64,000 bases of DNA from Phyllobacterium myrsinacearum (lineage in GTDB: Bacteria > Pseudomonadota > Alphaproteobacteria > Rhizobiales > Rhizobiaceae). The stretch lies in NCBI RefSeq assembly GCF_014138285.1, contig NZ_JACGXN010000003.1:434001-498000 (forward strand). Reading direction: 5' to 3'. The notes under the pieces are model-generated. The model saw nothing but the letters and a program-made list of their open reading frames with translations, searched no databases and was not told the origin of the DNA. Shown here piece after piece: positions 1 through 8,567 of the stretch (its first letter is position 1; every line of letters starts with the position of its first letter). The position numbers and the translations under genes were made by a program.

Positions 1-473
1 TCAAGCTCGGCCGCTTTCCGCACCGTTCCATGTTTTCCGGCTGGTCGACTGCGGACGATGCAGCCGTAACATATGCTCTCGAGCGGACCGAGATGACAGC
101 GAAGCGAAATGACCACTGGCAAAGTCTTTCCGGTGGCGAAAAGCAGCGGACCCACCTTGCGCGCGCATTGGCGCAATCGCCTGCGGAACTAATCCTCGAT
201 GAGCCGACCAACCATCTCGACATTCATCACCAGATCAATCTGCTGCGGTTTGTTTCTGCGTTGCCGATCACGAGTATTATTGCGCTCCACGACCTCAATC
301 ACGCGGCGATGTTCTGCGACGAGTTGATCGTTATGCAATCAGGTAGAATCGTAGCGTCAGGATCGCCGGAGGACGTCATCACACAGGCATTGCTGCGCGA
401 GGTGTTCTCGGTCGATGCCAGGGTTGAAAGCTCGCCATATCATTCAAACCCACATATCCATTTCGTGCGGTAG
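1..473 (+). CDS. ABC transporter ATP-binding protein, iron-siderophore type (5' partial)
   Basis: C-terminal part of an ATPase that would energise import of a ferric siderophore, haem or cobalamin. The frame is open from the left window edge (codons begin at base 3), so the Walker A half lies outside. Visible: the ABC signature SLSGGEKQR, then Walker B and D-loop ELILDEPTNHLD, and the switch histidine in IIALHDLNHA. The LGRFPHRS segment before the first internal Met is typical of FecE/FhuC-type subunits, so that Met is not the real start. The partner permease and binding protein are not in the window; an IS scar begins directly after the stop codon. Confidence 0.88.
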   Translation, partial: KLGRFPHRSMFSGWSTADDAAVTYALERTEMTAKRNDHWQSLSGGEKQRTHLARALAQSPAELILDEPTNHLDIHHQINLLRFVSALPITSIIALHDLNHAAMFCDELIVMQSGRIVASGSPEDVITQALLREVFSVDARVESSPYHSNPHIHFVR

Positions 474-745
474 ATGACCAATTGCCTGGTTTGCGGAGGA
501 AGGCAGTTCTACGGGAACATTTGTTATTCCAAAGCTGGCCGCCGGGGCAACTGTCACGACAATGCTGTCGCGGAGAGCTTTTTCAATCTGTTGAAACGAG
601 AACGCATTCGCCGCATAACATACAGAACACGAGACGAAACATGGCAGGACGTGTTCGACTGTATCGAGATGTTTTATAACCCGCAGCGCAAACATGTTAG
701 AAACGGTATGCTGTCACCCGGCACACTTTGAACAAAGCATCAGTG
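474..745 (+). pseudogene. IS3-family transposase OrfB, C-terminal remnant
   Basis: Decayed end of an IS3-type DDE integrase. The motif NCHDNAVAESFF carries the final catalytic Glu, followed by LLKRERI and the tail FYNPQRKHVRNGMLSP typical of OrfB. After MLSP the frame shifts: the expected AHFEQS continuation is read in the next frame (about 717-740). The first two thirds of OrfB and OrfA are absent, so it cannot be functional. It abuts the ABC ATPase stop codon on the left and a PPOX-family fragment on the right. Confidence 0.8.
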
Positions 746-983
746 TAAATGGTCGTGCACCCAAACTCGCTGTTGTCGTCGTAGTGGACGAGGTCTTCAT
801 GCACTGTGCAAAGGCATTTCGGCGTTTCATTTATGGAACCCGGATCATTTTCAGGATCGCACAGAGATGCCATCACTTGTAAAGATCATTCTGGATGAAA
901 CGCCTGGCGCGCCGAGCGATGAGGACGAGATGCACAAAATAGATGACGATCTGGAAAGTGAATACACGAGGACACTTTACTAA
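743..983 (+). pseudogene. Pyridoxamine 5'-phosphate oxidase-family protein, C-terminal remnant
   Basis: Two frames together give a PPOX-like flavoprotein C-terminus: VNGRAPKLAVVVVVDEVFMH then CAKAFRR in the first frame (about 746-825), and after an indel near 826 the segment HLWNPDHFQDRTEMPSLVKI continuing to EYTRTLY at the stop 981-983. This matches the usual end of the large PPOX-family proteins (CAKAFRRS, W-P, MPSLVKI, ETTGAP-like). The N-terminal flavin-binding half is missing and replaced by the IS3 scar, so the gene was probably cut by IS insertion and then decayed. The family call is from memory of the conserved tail. Confidence 0.62.
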
Positions 984-1053
984 CTGCATGAGCCGAGCCA
1001 CATGACATTTCTGCTGCCACCTGTTAACCGTTCAGCGACAATAGGAGCAGTCA

Positions 1054-1818
1054 GTGAAAATAGCAGTCATCGCAGACATCCATGGAAACGTCATGGCGCT
1101 CGACGCAGTTCTGAATGATCTAGAGCTGCGTGGTGGAGCAGACCTCATCGTCAATCTCGGCGACTGCGTTTCCGGTCCTCTCTGGCCGCGTGAAACCTTT
1201 GAACGTCTCGAGGAGATTGCCGCACCCACCGTGCGTGGTAATCATGATCGCCGCGTTGCCGAGGACGGGACAGACGAAATGTGGCCGTCTGATCGATACG
1301 CTCGTGAACGACTGACACCTGCCCAACGAGACAAGCTAGCGACCCTTCCCCTACAGTTGGAAATTGCGCCGTCAGTGCTCGCCTTCCACGCCAGGCCCGA
1401 TCATGACGAGCGCTATCTTGCAGATGCCATCGTTGATGGTCATCTCGTACCAGCAGCGTTGGAAGCAATTGAGAAAAGGCTCCACAAGCTTGATCCTGCC
1501 TTCCGGTTGCTGCTGTGCGGTCACAGCCATCGCCCCGAGCTGTTGCGTCTTCCAGACGGCCGGGTGATTTTCAATCCCGGAAGCGTCGGTGAGCCCGCAT
1601 ACTTCGACGACACCGAACCAATGCATGTTTCGCAACAGGGCTCGCCCCATGCACGCTATGGCAGGGTCGAGATCGACGGCGATGGCGCCATAAATTTCGA
1701 ATTTTTTGCCGTTACTTATGACTGGGAGTCCGCAGCTCAACAGGCCGAACGAGCAGGCCAACCCAGTTGGGCCCATGCACTTCGCACGGGATTTATGCCG
1801 AAAACGCAAGGTGTTTAA
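1054..1818 (+). CDS. Metallophosphoesterase, YfcE/MJ0936-like
   Basis: A 254-residue calcineurin-like phosphoesterase, probably a two-metal (Mn/Ni/Fe) cytosolic phosphodiesterase. All family blocks are present in order: IADIHGN (residues 6-12), NLGDCVSGP, VRGNHDRR, the GHSHRP histidine block and IFNPGSVGEP near the C-terminus. The length is usual for the family. The natural substrate cannot be read from sequence. The next gene starts just downstream on the same strand. Confidence 0.9.
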   Translation: MKIAVIADIHGNVMALDAVLNDLELRGGADLIVNLGDCVSGPLWPRETFERLEEIAAPTVRGNHDRRVAEDGTDEMWPSDRYARERLTPAQRDKLATLPLQLEIAPSVLAFHARPDHDERYLADAIVDGHLVPAALEAIEKRLHKLDPAFRLLLCGHSHRPELLRLPDGRVIFNPGSVGEPAYFDDTEPMHVSQQGSPHARYGRVEIDGDGAINFEFFAVTYDWESAAQQAERAGQPSWAHALRTGFMPKTQGV

Positions 1819-1840
1819 CAAACTCGGGGCTATCCAGTTT

Positions 1841-2473
1841 ATGGTGCGACGTATGACACGCTATTGTTTGGGGTTGGCAGTATTGACAATTCTTTTCCCT
1901 TATATGAGTTACGCCGGCGATGCGCCGGAAGAGCTTTCCGGTCAGTACGACAACCTCGCCGTCTCGGTGGTTGGCGAACAGGTGACGGGCGCCTTTCGGG
2001 AATACAGGACTGGCAACGGCACTGATGATGCGCCGCAGTTCAGTTGCATCTTTATGCTGAAGGGCAGCCTTATTGATGATCACGCCGCTATCGTGACCTG
2101 GGCGCCAGGTGATAAAGATGTGATCCATGGCACCCTTACGTTTAGCCGCGGCACCGCTTCGCTCAAACTGGATCAAGACCAGGCCGGATGTGCGATGACG
2201 TCCGGAGACATGGTCACAAAACCCTTCGAGTTGAGCAAGGTTTCCGAAGGCAACGGCTGGGTGGGAGTGGGAATGATCTCTGTGAAGAAGGCGATTCTTC
2301 GTTCTAAACCTAACGCGAAGCCTGGCCGCGCTCCCTTCGTTGTGCAGTACGATCCTGTCGTCATCCTGTCGCGAAAGGAGGACTGGCTGGAGGTCGCCTA
2401 TTTCGGCGGAGAAAATCCTGTCAGAGGCTGGCTCAATCGGTCCGAACTGAATCTCAATTCTCCCTCTCCCTAA
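1841..2473 (+). CDS. Secreted protein with C-terminal SH3-like domain
   Basis: About 210 residues. A signal peptide is visible (MTRYCLGLAVLTILFPYMS then YAG), so the mature protein should be periplasmic. The middle has two well-spaced cysteines (SCIFML and GCAMTSG) that could form a disulphide. The last 70 residues (VKKAILRSKPNAKPGRAP, VVILSRKEDWLEVAY, GWLNRSEL) read like a bacterial SH3 domain, which commonly binds peptidoglycan or peptides. The start could be the ATG at 1841 or at 1853; neither has a strong Shine-Dalgarno. Function unknown. Confidence 0.6.
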   Translation: MVRRMTRYCLGLAVLTILFPYMSYAGDAPEELSGQYDNLAVSVVGEQVTGAFREYRTGNGTDDAPQFSCIFMLKGSLIDDHAAIVTWAPGDKDVIHGTLTFSRGTASLKLDQDQAGCAMTSGDMVTKPFELSKVSEGNGWVGVGMISVKKAILRSKPNAKPGRAPFVVQYDPVVILSRKEDWLEVAYFGGENPVRGWLNRSELNLNSPSP

Positions 2474-2551
2474 CAGGGGCCATGAGCGGTGTTTTTGTCG
2501 CGCGCCCGTGTAACCAACTCCAAGGAACGCAAGATCAAAGGATAGCCAGAG

Positions 2552-2893
2552 GTGTCAGATATCCGAATTAACTTGGACGGCATATGCGCTATACTCTTTG
2601 GCCTACCGGCTCTGGCATTTGCCTGCGTCGCTATTGCACTTCTGTTTGTATTTCCCTCGCATCGGTTTCTCAAGATTACGGCGATAGTCCTTGCTATTCC
2701 CGCATTGCTGCCAGGCGTCGTATTTATCTCGGATGCCCTATCGTTAGTTCATTATGCCAAAGATGATACTCTCAACTGGATTTGCCTCGTCGCCTACTTT
2801 GCTCTTCTTGGGCTTCTTCCTTGCCTGCTGTTCTTCCAACTCAGAAGAAGGCCGCCCTGTACAAATATGCAAGTGATGAAAATGATCAGATGA
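2552..2893 (+). CDS. Small integral membrane protein, unknown
   Basis: 113 residues from a GTG start, with three hydrophobic segments (about 11-33, 40-64, 74-97). The tail PPCTNMQVMKMIR is not protein-like: it is encoded by a copy of a dispersed repeat (2859-2920), so the original C-terminus has probably been replaced or cut. No family recognised. Confidence 0.45.
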   Translation: MSDIRINLDGICAILFGLPALAFACVAIALLFVFPSHRFLKITAIVLAIPALLPGVVFISDALSLVHYAKDDTLNWICLVAYFALLGLLPCLLFFQLRRRPPCTNMQVMKMIR

Positions 2894-2920
2894 TAACAAC
2901 GGTTTCACGGTCTGACTTGG
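2859..2920 (+). repeat. Dispersed repeat A, 5'-type end (copy 1)
   Basis: The segment shares tgtacaaatatg, gatcagat and caacggtttcacggtctg with the copy at 20684-20751, and its first part with 12613-12649 and the longer copies at 33136 and 57491. Here it supplies the last codons and the stop of the upstream small membrane protein. Confidence 0.6.
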
Positions 2921-2924
2921 CGGG

Positions 2925-3113
2925 AGGTGTAGGAACCGCATTCGGTGCATTGGTCGGCTCAGCGTTGATTGAAATCATTCGCAACAGCCTCTCATTCGCA
3001 ACAGCCTCGGCTTGCTCGGTATCAATGTATTCTGGCAGGGTTGCTTCATAGGAGGAGCCATCTTGGTGGCAGTACTGTTCGATAGGCTGCGTAAGTTCCG
3101 GCAAAATCAATAA
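2925..3113 (+). pseudogene. Sugar ABC permease (RbsC-like) C-terminal remnant with 17-bp duplication
   Basis: The reading GVGTAFGALVGSALIEIIRN then, in another frame, SLGLLGINVFWQGCFIGGAI up to FDRLRKFRQNQ and the stop 3111-3113 is the typical last helix pair of a ribose-type permease. The frame is broken by a perfect 17-bp tandem duplication (2977-2993 and 2994-3010). Everything upstream of residue about -60 is missing. The downstream epimerase may once have belonged to the same sugar operon. Confidence 0.66.
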
Positions 3114-3125
3114 GGAATATAAGGT

Positions 3126-4028
3126 ATGAATAAGCGGATTATTTTTACAGGCGGCACCGGAAAAGCGGGACGTCATGTCGTGAAGTATCTAGCCGACAAG
3201 GGCTACGATATCTTGAACGTGGACCTGACGCCATTGGACCAACCCGGCGTGAATACGCTCTTTGCGGATATCACCGATAGCGGGCAGATGTTTAACGCCT
3301 TATCCAGCCATTTCGCGTTCAAGGACTTTGAAAGTGGCAAAGGTCCAGCGCCAATCGACGCAGTCGTTCACTTTGCCGCTGTACCGCGTGTCCTGATCAA
3401 GCCGGATAACGAGACTTTTCAGATTAACACCATAGGAACGTATAACGTTATTGAAGCGGCTGTTAAGCTTGGCATAAAGAAGATCATTATCGCGTCGAGC
3501 GAGACGACCTATGGCGTGTGTTTTGCCGAAGGGGACAAAGATTTTCACCATTTCCCACTTGAGGAAGACTACGACGTTGATCCCATGGACAGCTATGGTC
3601 TCTCGAAACTCGTCAATGAAAACACCGCACGAGCTTTTGCCACGCGTTACGCTGCAGATATCTATGCGCTCCGGATAGGCAATGTCATCGAACCTCATGA
3701 ATATAATCTGTTTCCGGCTTTTTTAGCCAAGCCTATGTCGCGCAAACGAAATGCTTGGAGCTATATTGACGCTCGTGATCTTGGTCAGATTGTCGATTTG
3801 GCGATACGCAAAAACGGTTTGGGCTTTCAGGTATTTAACGCTGTTAACGACACAATTACGGCGTTGCTTCCGACACGCGAGTTTCTTCAAAAATATTGCC
3901 CTAACACACCGCTGCGCCGTGATCTGGGTGAGTTTGAAGCGCCTCTATCCAACCGAAAAATAAGAGAAGTTCTGGGTTTTACAGAAAATTTCAATTGGCG
4001 AGACCTAGTACCTGATTCAAACACATAG
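3126..4028 (+). CDS. NAD-dependent epimerase/dehydratase (extended SDR)
   Basis: 300 residues. N-terminal Rossmann motif FTGGTGKAGRHV (about 7-18), the conserved HFAAVPR block, SSETTYG, and the catalytic pair in SYGLSK (YxxxK). This is the extended SDR fold that acts on sugars or sugar acids, NAD-linked, in the cytosol. A C-terminal substrate domain follows (ALRIGNVIEPHEY, WSYIDARDLG). It starts 12 bases after the stop of the sugar-permease remnant, with the sequence aaggaatataaggt ahead of the ATG, so it was probably the last gene of a sugar-catabolic operon. The exact substrate is not known. Confidence 0.86.
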   Translation: MNKRIIFTGGTGKAGRHVVKYLADKGYDILNVDLTPLDQPGVNTLFADITDSGQMFNALSSHFAFKDFESGKGPAPIDAVVHFAAVPRVLIKPDNETFQINTIGTYNVIEAAVKLGIKKIIIASSETTYGVCFAEGDKDFHHFPLEEDYDVDPMDSYGLSKLVNENTARAFATRYAADIYALRIGNVIEPHEYNLFPAFLAKPMSRKRNAWSYIDARDLGQIVDLAIRKNGLGFQVFNAVNDTITALLPTREFLQKYCPNTPLRRDLGEFEAPLSNRKIREVLGFTENFNWRDLVPDSNT

Positions 4029-4097
4029 CTTCAGCAGACTCGGCTTTCGTTCGGATCTTATAACGCGGATGACAGGTAAACTTCGTTACCCACGTCA

Positions 4098-4115
4098 CAG
4101 GGATCTGTCGCAAAC
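4098..4115. repeat. IS6-type terminal-repeat-like sequence (solo)
   Basis: The segment gatctgtcgcaaact matches the left end of the IS6-type remnant at 15763 at nearly every position. No partner end or transposase lies nearby, so it is at most a solo scar. Confidence 0.3.
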
Positions 4116-4230
4116 TATGATTGCTAACGAAGATATCGTCATCTTCCCGTGGATTAAGGGGCTTACATGCCGAATAGATCAGAGAGCTCCATCTCCGCCA
4201 AACGTACGGCAGGTGCTGGAATGCGTCTGA

Positions 4231-5907
4231 TCAGGCGATGTGCCGGGCCCGGGGATCCGGGATCGGCACTGCTGCCATGAGCGCTTTCGTATAATCATCC
4301 TGCGGATTTTCAAACACGGCACGCCGTGTCCCCATCTCGACGATGCGGCCACCGCGCATGACCGCAACATTGTGCGACATGCGCTCGACCACGGCCATGT
4401 CGTGCGAGATGAAGAGATAGGCGAGGCCCATCGTCTCCTGCAATTCGAGCATCAGATCGAGAACACGCGCGCGCACCGACACGTCGAGCGCCGCCACACT
4501 TTCATCCGCCACTATCAGTTTGGGCTGCAAAGCGAGCGCACGGGCAATGCAGATGCGCTGGCGCTGACCGCCAGAGAATTCGTGCGGATAGCGCGTCGCC
4601 GCATCCGGCTGGAGACCGACATGCCGCAGTAATTCGGCAACCCGGTCGTCACGCTCGCTCCTGTCGCCAAGCCCATGGATAACAAGCGGCTCGGCAATGG
4701 CCGCGCCCACTGCCATGCGCGGATCGAGCGAGGCATAGGGATCCTGAAAAATCATTTGTGCCGAACGGCGAACCGGCCGCATCTGGCGGGCGCTCAGGCC
4801 CGCAATATTCTGTCCGTCAATTACCACGTGGCCGGTAAAGGGTATAAGGCCCAGTACCGCCTTGCCGGTGGTTGATTTGCCGGAACCACTTTCACCGACG
4901 AGCCCCAGCGTTTCGCCGGGGCGCAGTTCAAACGAGACCTCGCTGACGGCGGCGGCCGGCAGCATACCCCTGAACAGCCTGCGCACCGGACTGCCATAGG
5001 TTACATCGAGATTACGCACCTGCAGGATTGGCGCAGGCGATACGGAAACGCTTGGTGCGGTGATTGCACTGACGCGCGGCGGCGCGTCGTTGCCAGCATG
5101 GGCACCCAGACGCGGCACGGCGGCGAGCAATTCCTGCGTGTAAGGCTGTTTGGGATTTTCAAATATGGACAGGGCGTCGCCCTGCTCAATGATGCGGCCG
5201 TTCTGCATGACGGCGACACGGTCGGCCATTTGCGCGACCACGCCCATATCGTGGGTGATGAGGATGATCGACGCGCCGAATTCCTGTTTCAGCTCACGCA
5301 TCAGTTTGAGGATTTGCGCCTGTACGGTCACATCGAGCGCCGTGGTTGGCTCGTCAGCGATCAGCACTTTCGGACGGCAGGACAGCGCCATAGCAATCAT
5401 AACGCGCTGGCGCATCCCGCCGGAGAGTTCATGTGGATATTGCGTCAGACGGCGGACCGGTTCAGTGATATGTACCGCATCCAGCATCTGGCGGGCGATT
5501 GTCTCCGCCGCACCGCCTTCCGGACCCTGGTGCTCACGGATCGCTTCGGTCAACTGCGCGCCGATGGACATGACCGGATTGAGCGAGGTCATTGGCTCCT
5601 GAAACACCATGGCAATATCACCGCCGCGCACGCTGCGCATGGCGCGATTGGACAAAGCCACCAGATCCTTCTCGCCCAGCCTGATAGTACCGGATGCAAC
5701 CTGCAACGAGGCCTTCGGCAACAGTCCCATGATAGAAAGCGAAGTGACGGATTTGCCTGACCCCGATTCCCCGGCAATGCACAATGTTTCGCCTGATATC
5801 AGATCAAAGCTGACATCGTGGAGTACCCGCTGCCGGCCTTCGGGCGTGCGGGCATCGACGCAGAGATTGCGGACTGTCAAAATAGGCGTTGGGGCAGACA
5901 TTGTCAC
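4231..5907 (-). CDS. Dipeptide-type ABC transporter ATPase, fused DppD-DppF form
   Basis: 558 residues holding two complete ATPase domains in one chain. First domain: Walker A GESGSGKS (46-53), signature LSGGMRQR (161-168), Walker B LIADEPTTALD. Second: Walker A GESGSGKS (338-345), signature FSGGQRQR (444-451), Walker B LIVADESVAALD, with DES in place of the usual DEP but the catalytic Glu kept. An Ala/Pro/Ser-rich linker (about 268-293) joins them. Each half would pair with one of the two permeases of this operon. The start overlaps the formamidase stop by four bases (ATGA). Last gene of the amide operon. Confidence 0.93.
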   Translation of the reverse strand: MTMSAPTPILTVRNLCVDARTPEGRQRVLHDVSFDLISGETLCIAGESGSGKSVTSLSIMGLLPKASLQVASGTIRLGEKDLVALSNRAMRSVRGGDIAMVFQEPMTSLNPVMSIGAQLTEAIREHQGPEGGAAETIARQMLDAVHITEPVRRLTQYPHELSGGMRQRVMIAMALSCRPKVLIADEPTTALDVTVQAQILKLMRELKQEFGASIILITHDMGVVAQMADRVAVMQNGRIIEQGDALSIFENPKQPYTQELLAAVPRLGAHAGNDAPPRVSAITAPSVSVSPAPILQVRNLDVTYGSPVRRLFRGMLPAAAVSEVSFELRPGETLGLVGESGSGKSTTGKAVLGLIPFTGHVVIDGQNIAGLSARQMRPVRRSAQMIFQDPYASLDPRMAVGAAIAEPLVIHGLGDRSERDDRVAELLRHVGLQPDAATRYPHEFSGGQRQRICIARALALQPKLIVADESVAALDVSVRARVLDLMLELQETMGLAYLFISHDMAVVERMSHNVAVMRGGRIVEMGTRRAVFENPQDDYTKALMAAVPIPDPRARHIA

Positions 5908-6848
5908 GCGAACACGATCCTGGGGAAGTAGAATGATACAACCCAGTTTGGCGCATCGACGATTTCACTGATGCGCAGATCGCCGCAGACCGAGCAAAGC
6001 AGATAGGCATCGACAGCGCTCATGTCATGTTCTTCCCCCAGCAGATCAATCATCCGCATCAGTGCTTCGCGCGCGCCGGTCATCAGGTCCGGTCCGATGC
6101 CTGTCGTCACCTCGTAACCCGCGCCATCAAGATGGCGCGTCACCGGCCCGGTGGTGGTGAAACGCGGGCTTTTCAGCCGGGCGTCTTTCACAAGTTCAAT
6201 GGTGGCTTCGGCTTCCATCTGGCTTTCGATGGCGGTGCCGCACACCTCGCCATCACCCTGCGCCGCGTGCGTATCGCCGATGGAAAACAGCGCCCCGTCG
6301 ACTTCAACGGGGAGATAAAGCGTGACCCCTGATGTCAGGTCACGGATATCAAGATTGCCGCCAACACGGCGCGGCGGAACGATCGAATGTACGCCCGGTT
6401 CTGCCGGGGCAACGCCAATGGTTCCGGCAAAAGGTTTCAATGGCACGCGCCCGCCCGGACCATACAAGGCCGGAGCCATGCTGATCGGATCATAATTCCA
6501 CATGTGCAGGGCGGGCTCTTTGAACTGATCGGCCAGGAGACCGAAGCCTGGAATGTTCGCCGTCCAGCCTACACCTGATGGGACAAAGCGGCGGATGGTC
6601 ACTTTCAGCGCATCGCCGGGCTTGGCGCCTTCGACATAGACGGGGCCGGTAACCGGGTTGATCTTGCCGAAATCCAGCGTGCCAAGCATTTCCACCGTCG
6701 CACCCTTGCCGAGCTGACCGCCGGAGGAATCCAAACATTCGAAATGAATGGTCTCACCAGCCTTGGCAACCAGCGCCGGTTCAAAATCACGGCTCCAGCC
6801 GAAGTGATGTTTGGCACGATGAATGGTATGGGTGCAAACGATGCACAT
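5904..6848 (-). CDS. Formamidase/acetamidase-family hydrolase
   Basis: 314 residues of the FmdA/AmdA family, which hydrolyse formamide, acetamide or short amides to ammonia and the acid. The block SIGDTHAAQGDGEVCGTAIE is the family hallmark. The start at 6848 (MCIVCTHTIH) is preferred to an upstream Met at 6887, whose extra residues lie over the hairpin at 6876-6899. The gene sits between the solute-binding protein and the ATPase in the same operon, so imported amide is probably hydrolysed at once in the cytosol. An AmiC/AmiR pair at the head of the operon supports an amide inducer. Confidence 0.88.
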   Translation of the reverse strand: MCIVCTHTIHRAKHHFGWSRDFEPALVAKAGETIHFECLDSSGGQLGKGATVEMLGTLDFGKINPVTGPVYVEGAKPGDALKVTIRRFVPSGVGWTANIPGFGLLADQFKEPALHMWNYDPISMAPALYGPGGRVPLKPFAGTIGVAPAEPGVHSIVPPRRVGGNLDIRDLTSGVTLYLPVEVDGALFSIGDTHAAQGDGEVCGTAIESQMEAEATIELVKDARLKSPRFTTTGPVTRHLDGAGYEVTTGIGPDLMTGAREALMRMIDLLGEEHDMSAVDAYLLCSVCGDLRISEIVDAPNWVVSFYFPRIVFA

Positions 6849-6875
6849 GTCAGATCTCCCGGAAATTGAATGAGG

Positions 6876-6899
6876 TCCCGGGGGCATGTTCCCCCGGGA
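6876..6899 (-). promoter_or_regulatory. Intercistronic hairpin after the solute-binding-protein gene
   Basis: Perfect 9-bp inverted repeat (tcccggggg / cccccggga) with a 6-base loop between the binding-protein stop and the formamidase start. There is no U-tract on the minus strand, so it is more likely an mRNA-stabilising or processing element that raises binding-protein expression relative to downstream genes than a full terminator. Confidence 0.55.
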
Positions 6900-6917
6900 A
6901 AATGTCAGCGCAATGCG

Positions 6918-8537
6918 TTATTGTTTTACAAAAATCGCATCGTAATTGATGACGCGGGTCGGATCGACATAGATCTTGTCGGAGCCGCCCATACGCGCCG
7001 CCTTGGCAACCACACGACGTTCATTGATGACAGGAATCCACGGGGCATCCGCCATGATGTCGGTGAATATCTTGCCCCATGCGGCGGCGCGGTCGATGGT
7101 CTTCGCCGGATCGGACATGGAGTCCGCTGCAACCGCGCGCCTGTCGAGATCGGCATTGCAGTACCATGACCAGTTCCAGCCACCGCTGACAGCACCGGCG
7201 CAACCAAGGATTGGTCCGTAGAAGTTTGATGGATCGGGGAAATCGGCAATCCACGCCATGCCGCCGGACCAGATCATCGGGGCTTCGCCTTCGGTGCCGC
7301 CTGCGGCAATCACGTTGGACTGGGCCAGCGCGCGCACTTCCGCCTTGACGCCAATGGCCGCCAGATCCTGCTGGATGGCCTGGGCAATACGCGGCTGCGG
7401 ATCGGTGTTGGTGGAATAGAGCACGGTCTGGAAGCCATCGGGGAAACCGGCTTCCGCCAGAAGCGCTTTGGCCTTGGCCACATCATAGACATAGCCGGTG
7501 AAGCTCTTGTCATAGCCCGGCATGGCCGGTGGCAAGGGCTGGTTGGCGGCGGTGGCGCGACCGTTGAGAATACGGGTGATGCGCTCCTTGTTGACGGCCA
7601 TATTCACCGCCTGACGCACCTTCACATTGTCGAAGGGTTTGATCCTGGTGTTAAGCGTGACATAGCCGGTATGCAACTGTTCGCCATCAACAATCATTTT
7701 GGCGCCATCGGGGGAATTCTTGATCTCAAGGAATTTCGCCGGAGGAATGCCATCACCGGCAATATCGACCTCGCCCTTCTGCAGACGCAGCAGAGCGACA
7801 AGCGGCTCCTGACCGACTTCGACCGTGAACTTGTCGATATGCGGCATTTCCTTGACGAAGTAATCGGGATTGCGCTCGAACACGAGCCTCTGGCCGATGG
7901 TCCACTCCTTCAGAATGAAGGTGCCGGAGCCGACAGGCTTCTTGCCGAAATCGCCGCCCGCCGCCTCAACGGCCTCGTGCGGAACGACCGAAGCAAAGTT
8001 GATGGCAAGCACATGCAGGAACGTCGCGTCTGGGCGCGAAAGATGGAAGATGACGGTTGCATCATCCGGCGTTTCGATGCCTTCGAGCGTTGTGGACCTG
8101 CCGCCGGACACGTCCTCATAACCCTTGATGGATCCAAAGAAACCCGCACCCGGGCCTTGCGTCTTCGGATTGACCGCGCGCTCGATCGAGTATTTCACAT
8201 CCGAGGCAATAACCTCACGGCCATTGGTGAATTTCACGCCCTTGCGCAGTTTGAACGTGTAGGTGAGGCCATCCGCCGAGACGTCAAAGGTTTCGGCCAG
8301 CGAAGGGATCAGGTCAGGCGTTCCCGGCGTGTAGTCCATCAGCCGGGAGTAGAGGCTCTTGATCATCGACCAGTTGACCCAGTCATAGCCGACTGCCGGA
8401 TCGAGCGTGGCGATATCGTCCTTATAGGTGATGAGCACGTCGCCGCCCTGTTTCGGCGTTTCCTGTGCCCATACGGGCAATGGCGACAGGGCGAGCACCG
8501 TTGCCAGGGTGGTGTTGCGAAGCCAGCGATTTAACAT
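6918..8537 (-). CDS. ABC transporter substrate-binding protein, family 5
   Basis: 539 residues with a clear Sec signal peptide (hydrophobic residues 10-19, cleavage after VWA at about 24). The mature part has the family-5 hallmarks: GGDVLITYKDDIATLDPA near the N-terminus, FKLRKGVKFTNGREVIASDV, and VRQAVNMAVNKERI. This periplasmic class binds dipeptides, nickel, glutathione or other small solutes. In this operon the ligand is probably an amide-containing compound, which is inference from context. Confidence 0.93.
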   Translation of the reverse strand: MLNRWLRNTTLATVLALSPLPVWAQETPKQGGDVLITYKDDIATLDPAVGYDWVNWSMIKSLYSRLMDYTPGTPDLIPSLAETFDVSADGLTYTFKLRKGVKFTNGREVIASDVKYSIERAVNPKTQGPGAGFFGSIKGYEDVSGGRSTTLEGIETPDDATVIFHLSRPDATFLHVLAINFASVVPHEAVEAAGGDFGKKPVGSGTFILKEWTIGQRLVFERNPDYFVKEMPHIDKFTVEVGQEPLVALLRLQKGEVDIAGDGIPPAKFLEIKNSPDGAKMIVDGEQLHTGYVTLNTRIKPFDNVKVRQAVNMAVNKERITRILNGRATAANQPLPPAMPGYDKSFTGYVYDVAKAKALLAEAGFPDGFQTVLYSTNTDPQPRIAQAIQQDLAAIGVKAEVRALAQSNVIAAGGTEGEAPMIWSGGMAWIADFPDPSNFYGPILGCAGAVSGGWNWSWYCNADLDRRAVAADSMSDPAKTIDRAAAWGKIFTDIMADAPWIPVINERRVVAKAARMGGSDKIYVDPTRVINYDAIFVKQ

Positions 8538-8567
8538 TGTGTTCCCTTTTCTTGTTCTGGTTCAAAC

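Noticed and set aside
7671-8534. Plus-strand frame of 287 codons opposite the solute-binding protein
   Set aside because: No recognisable domain; the minus-strand product has a signal peptide and family motifs.
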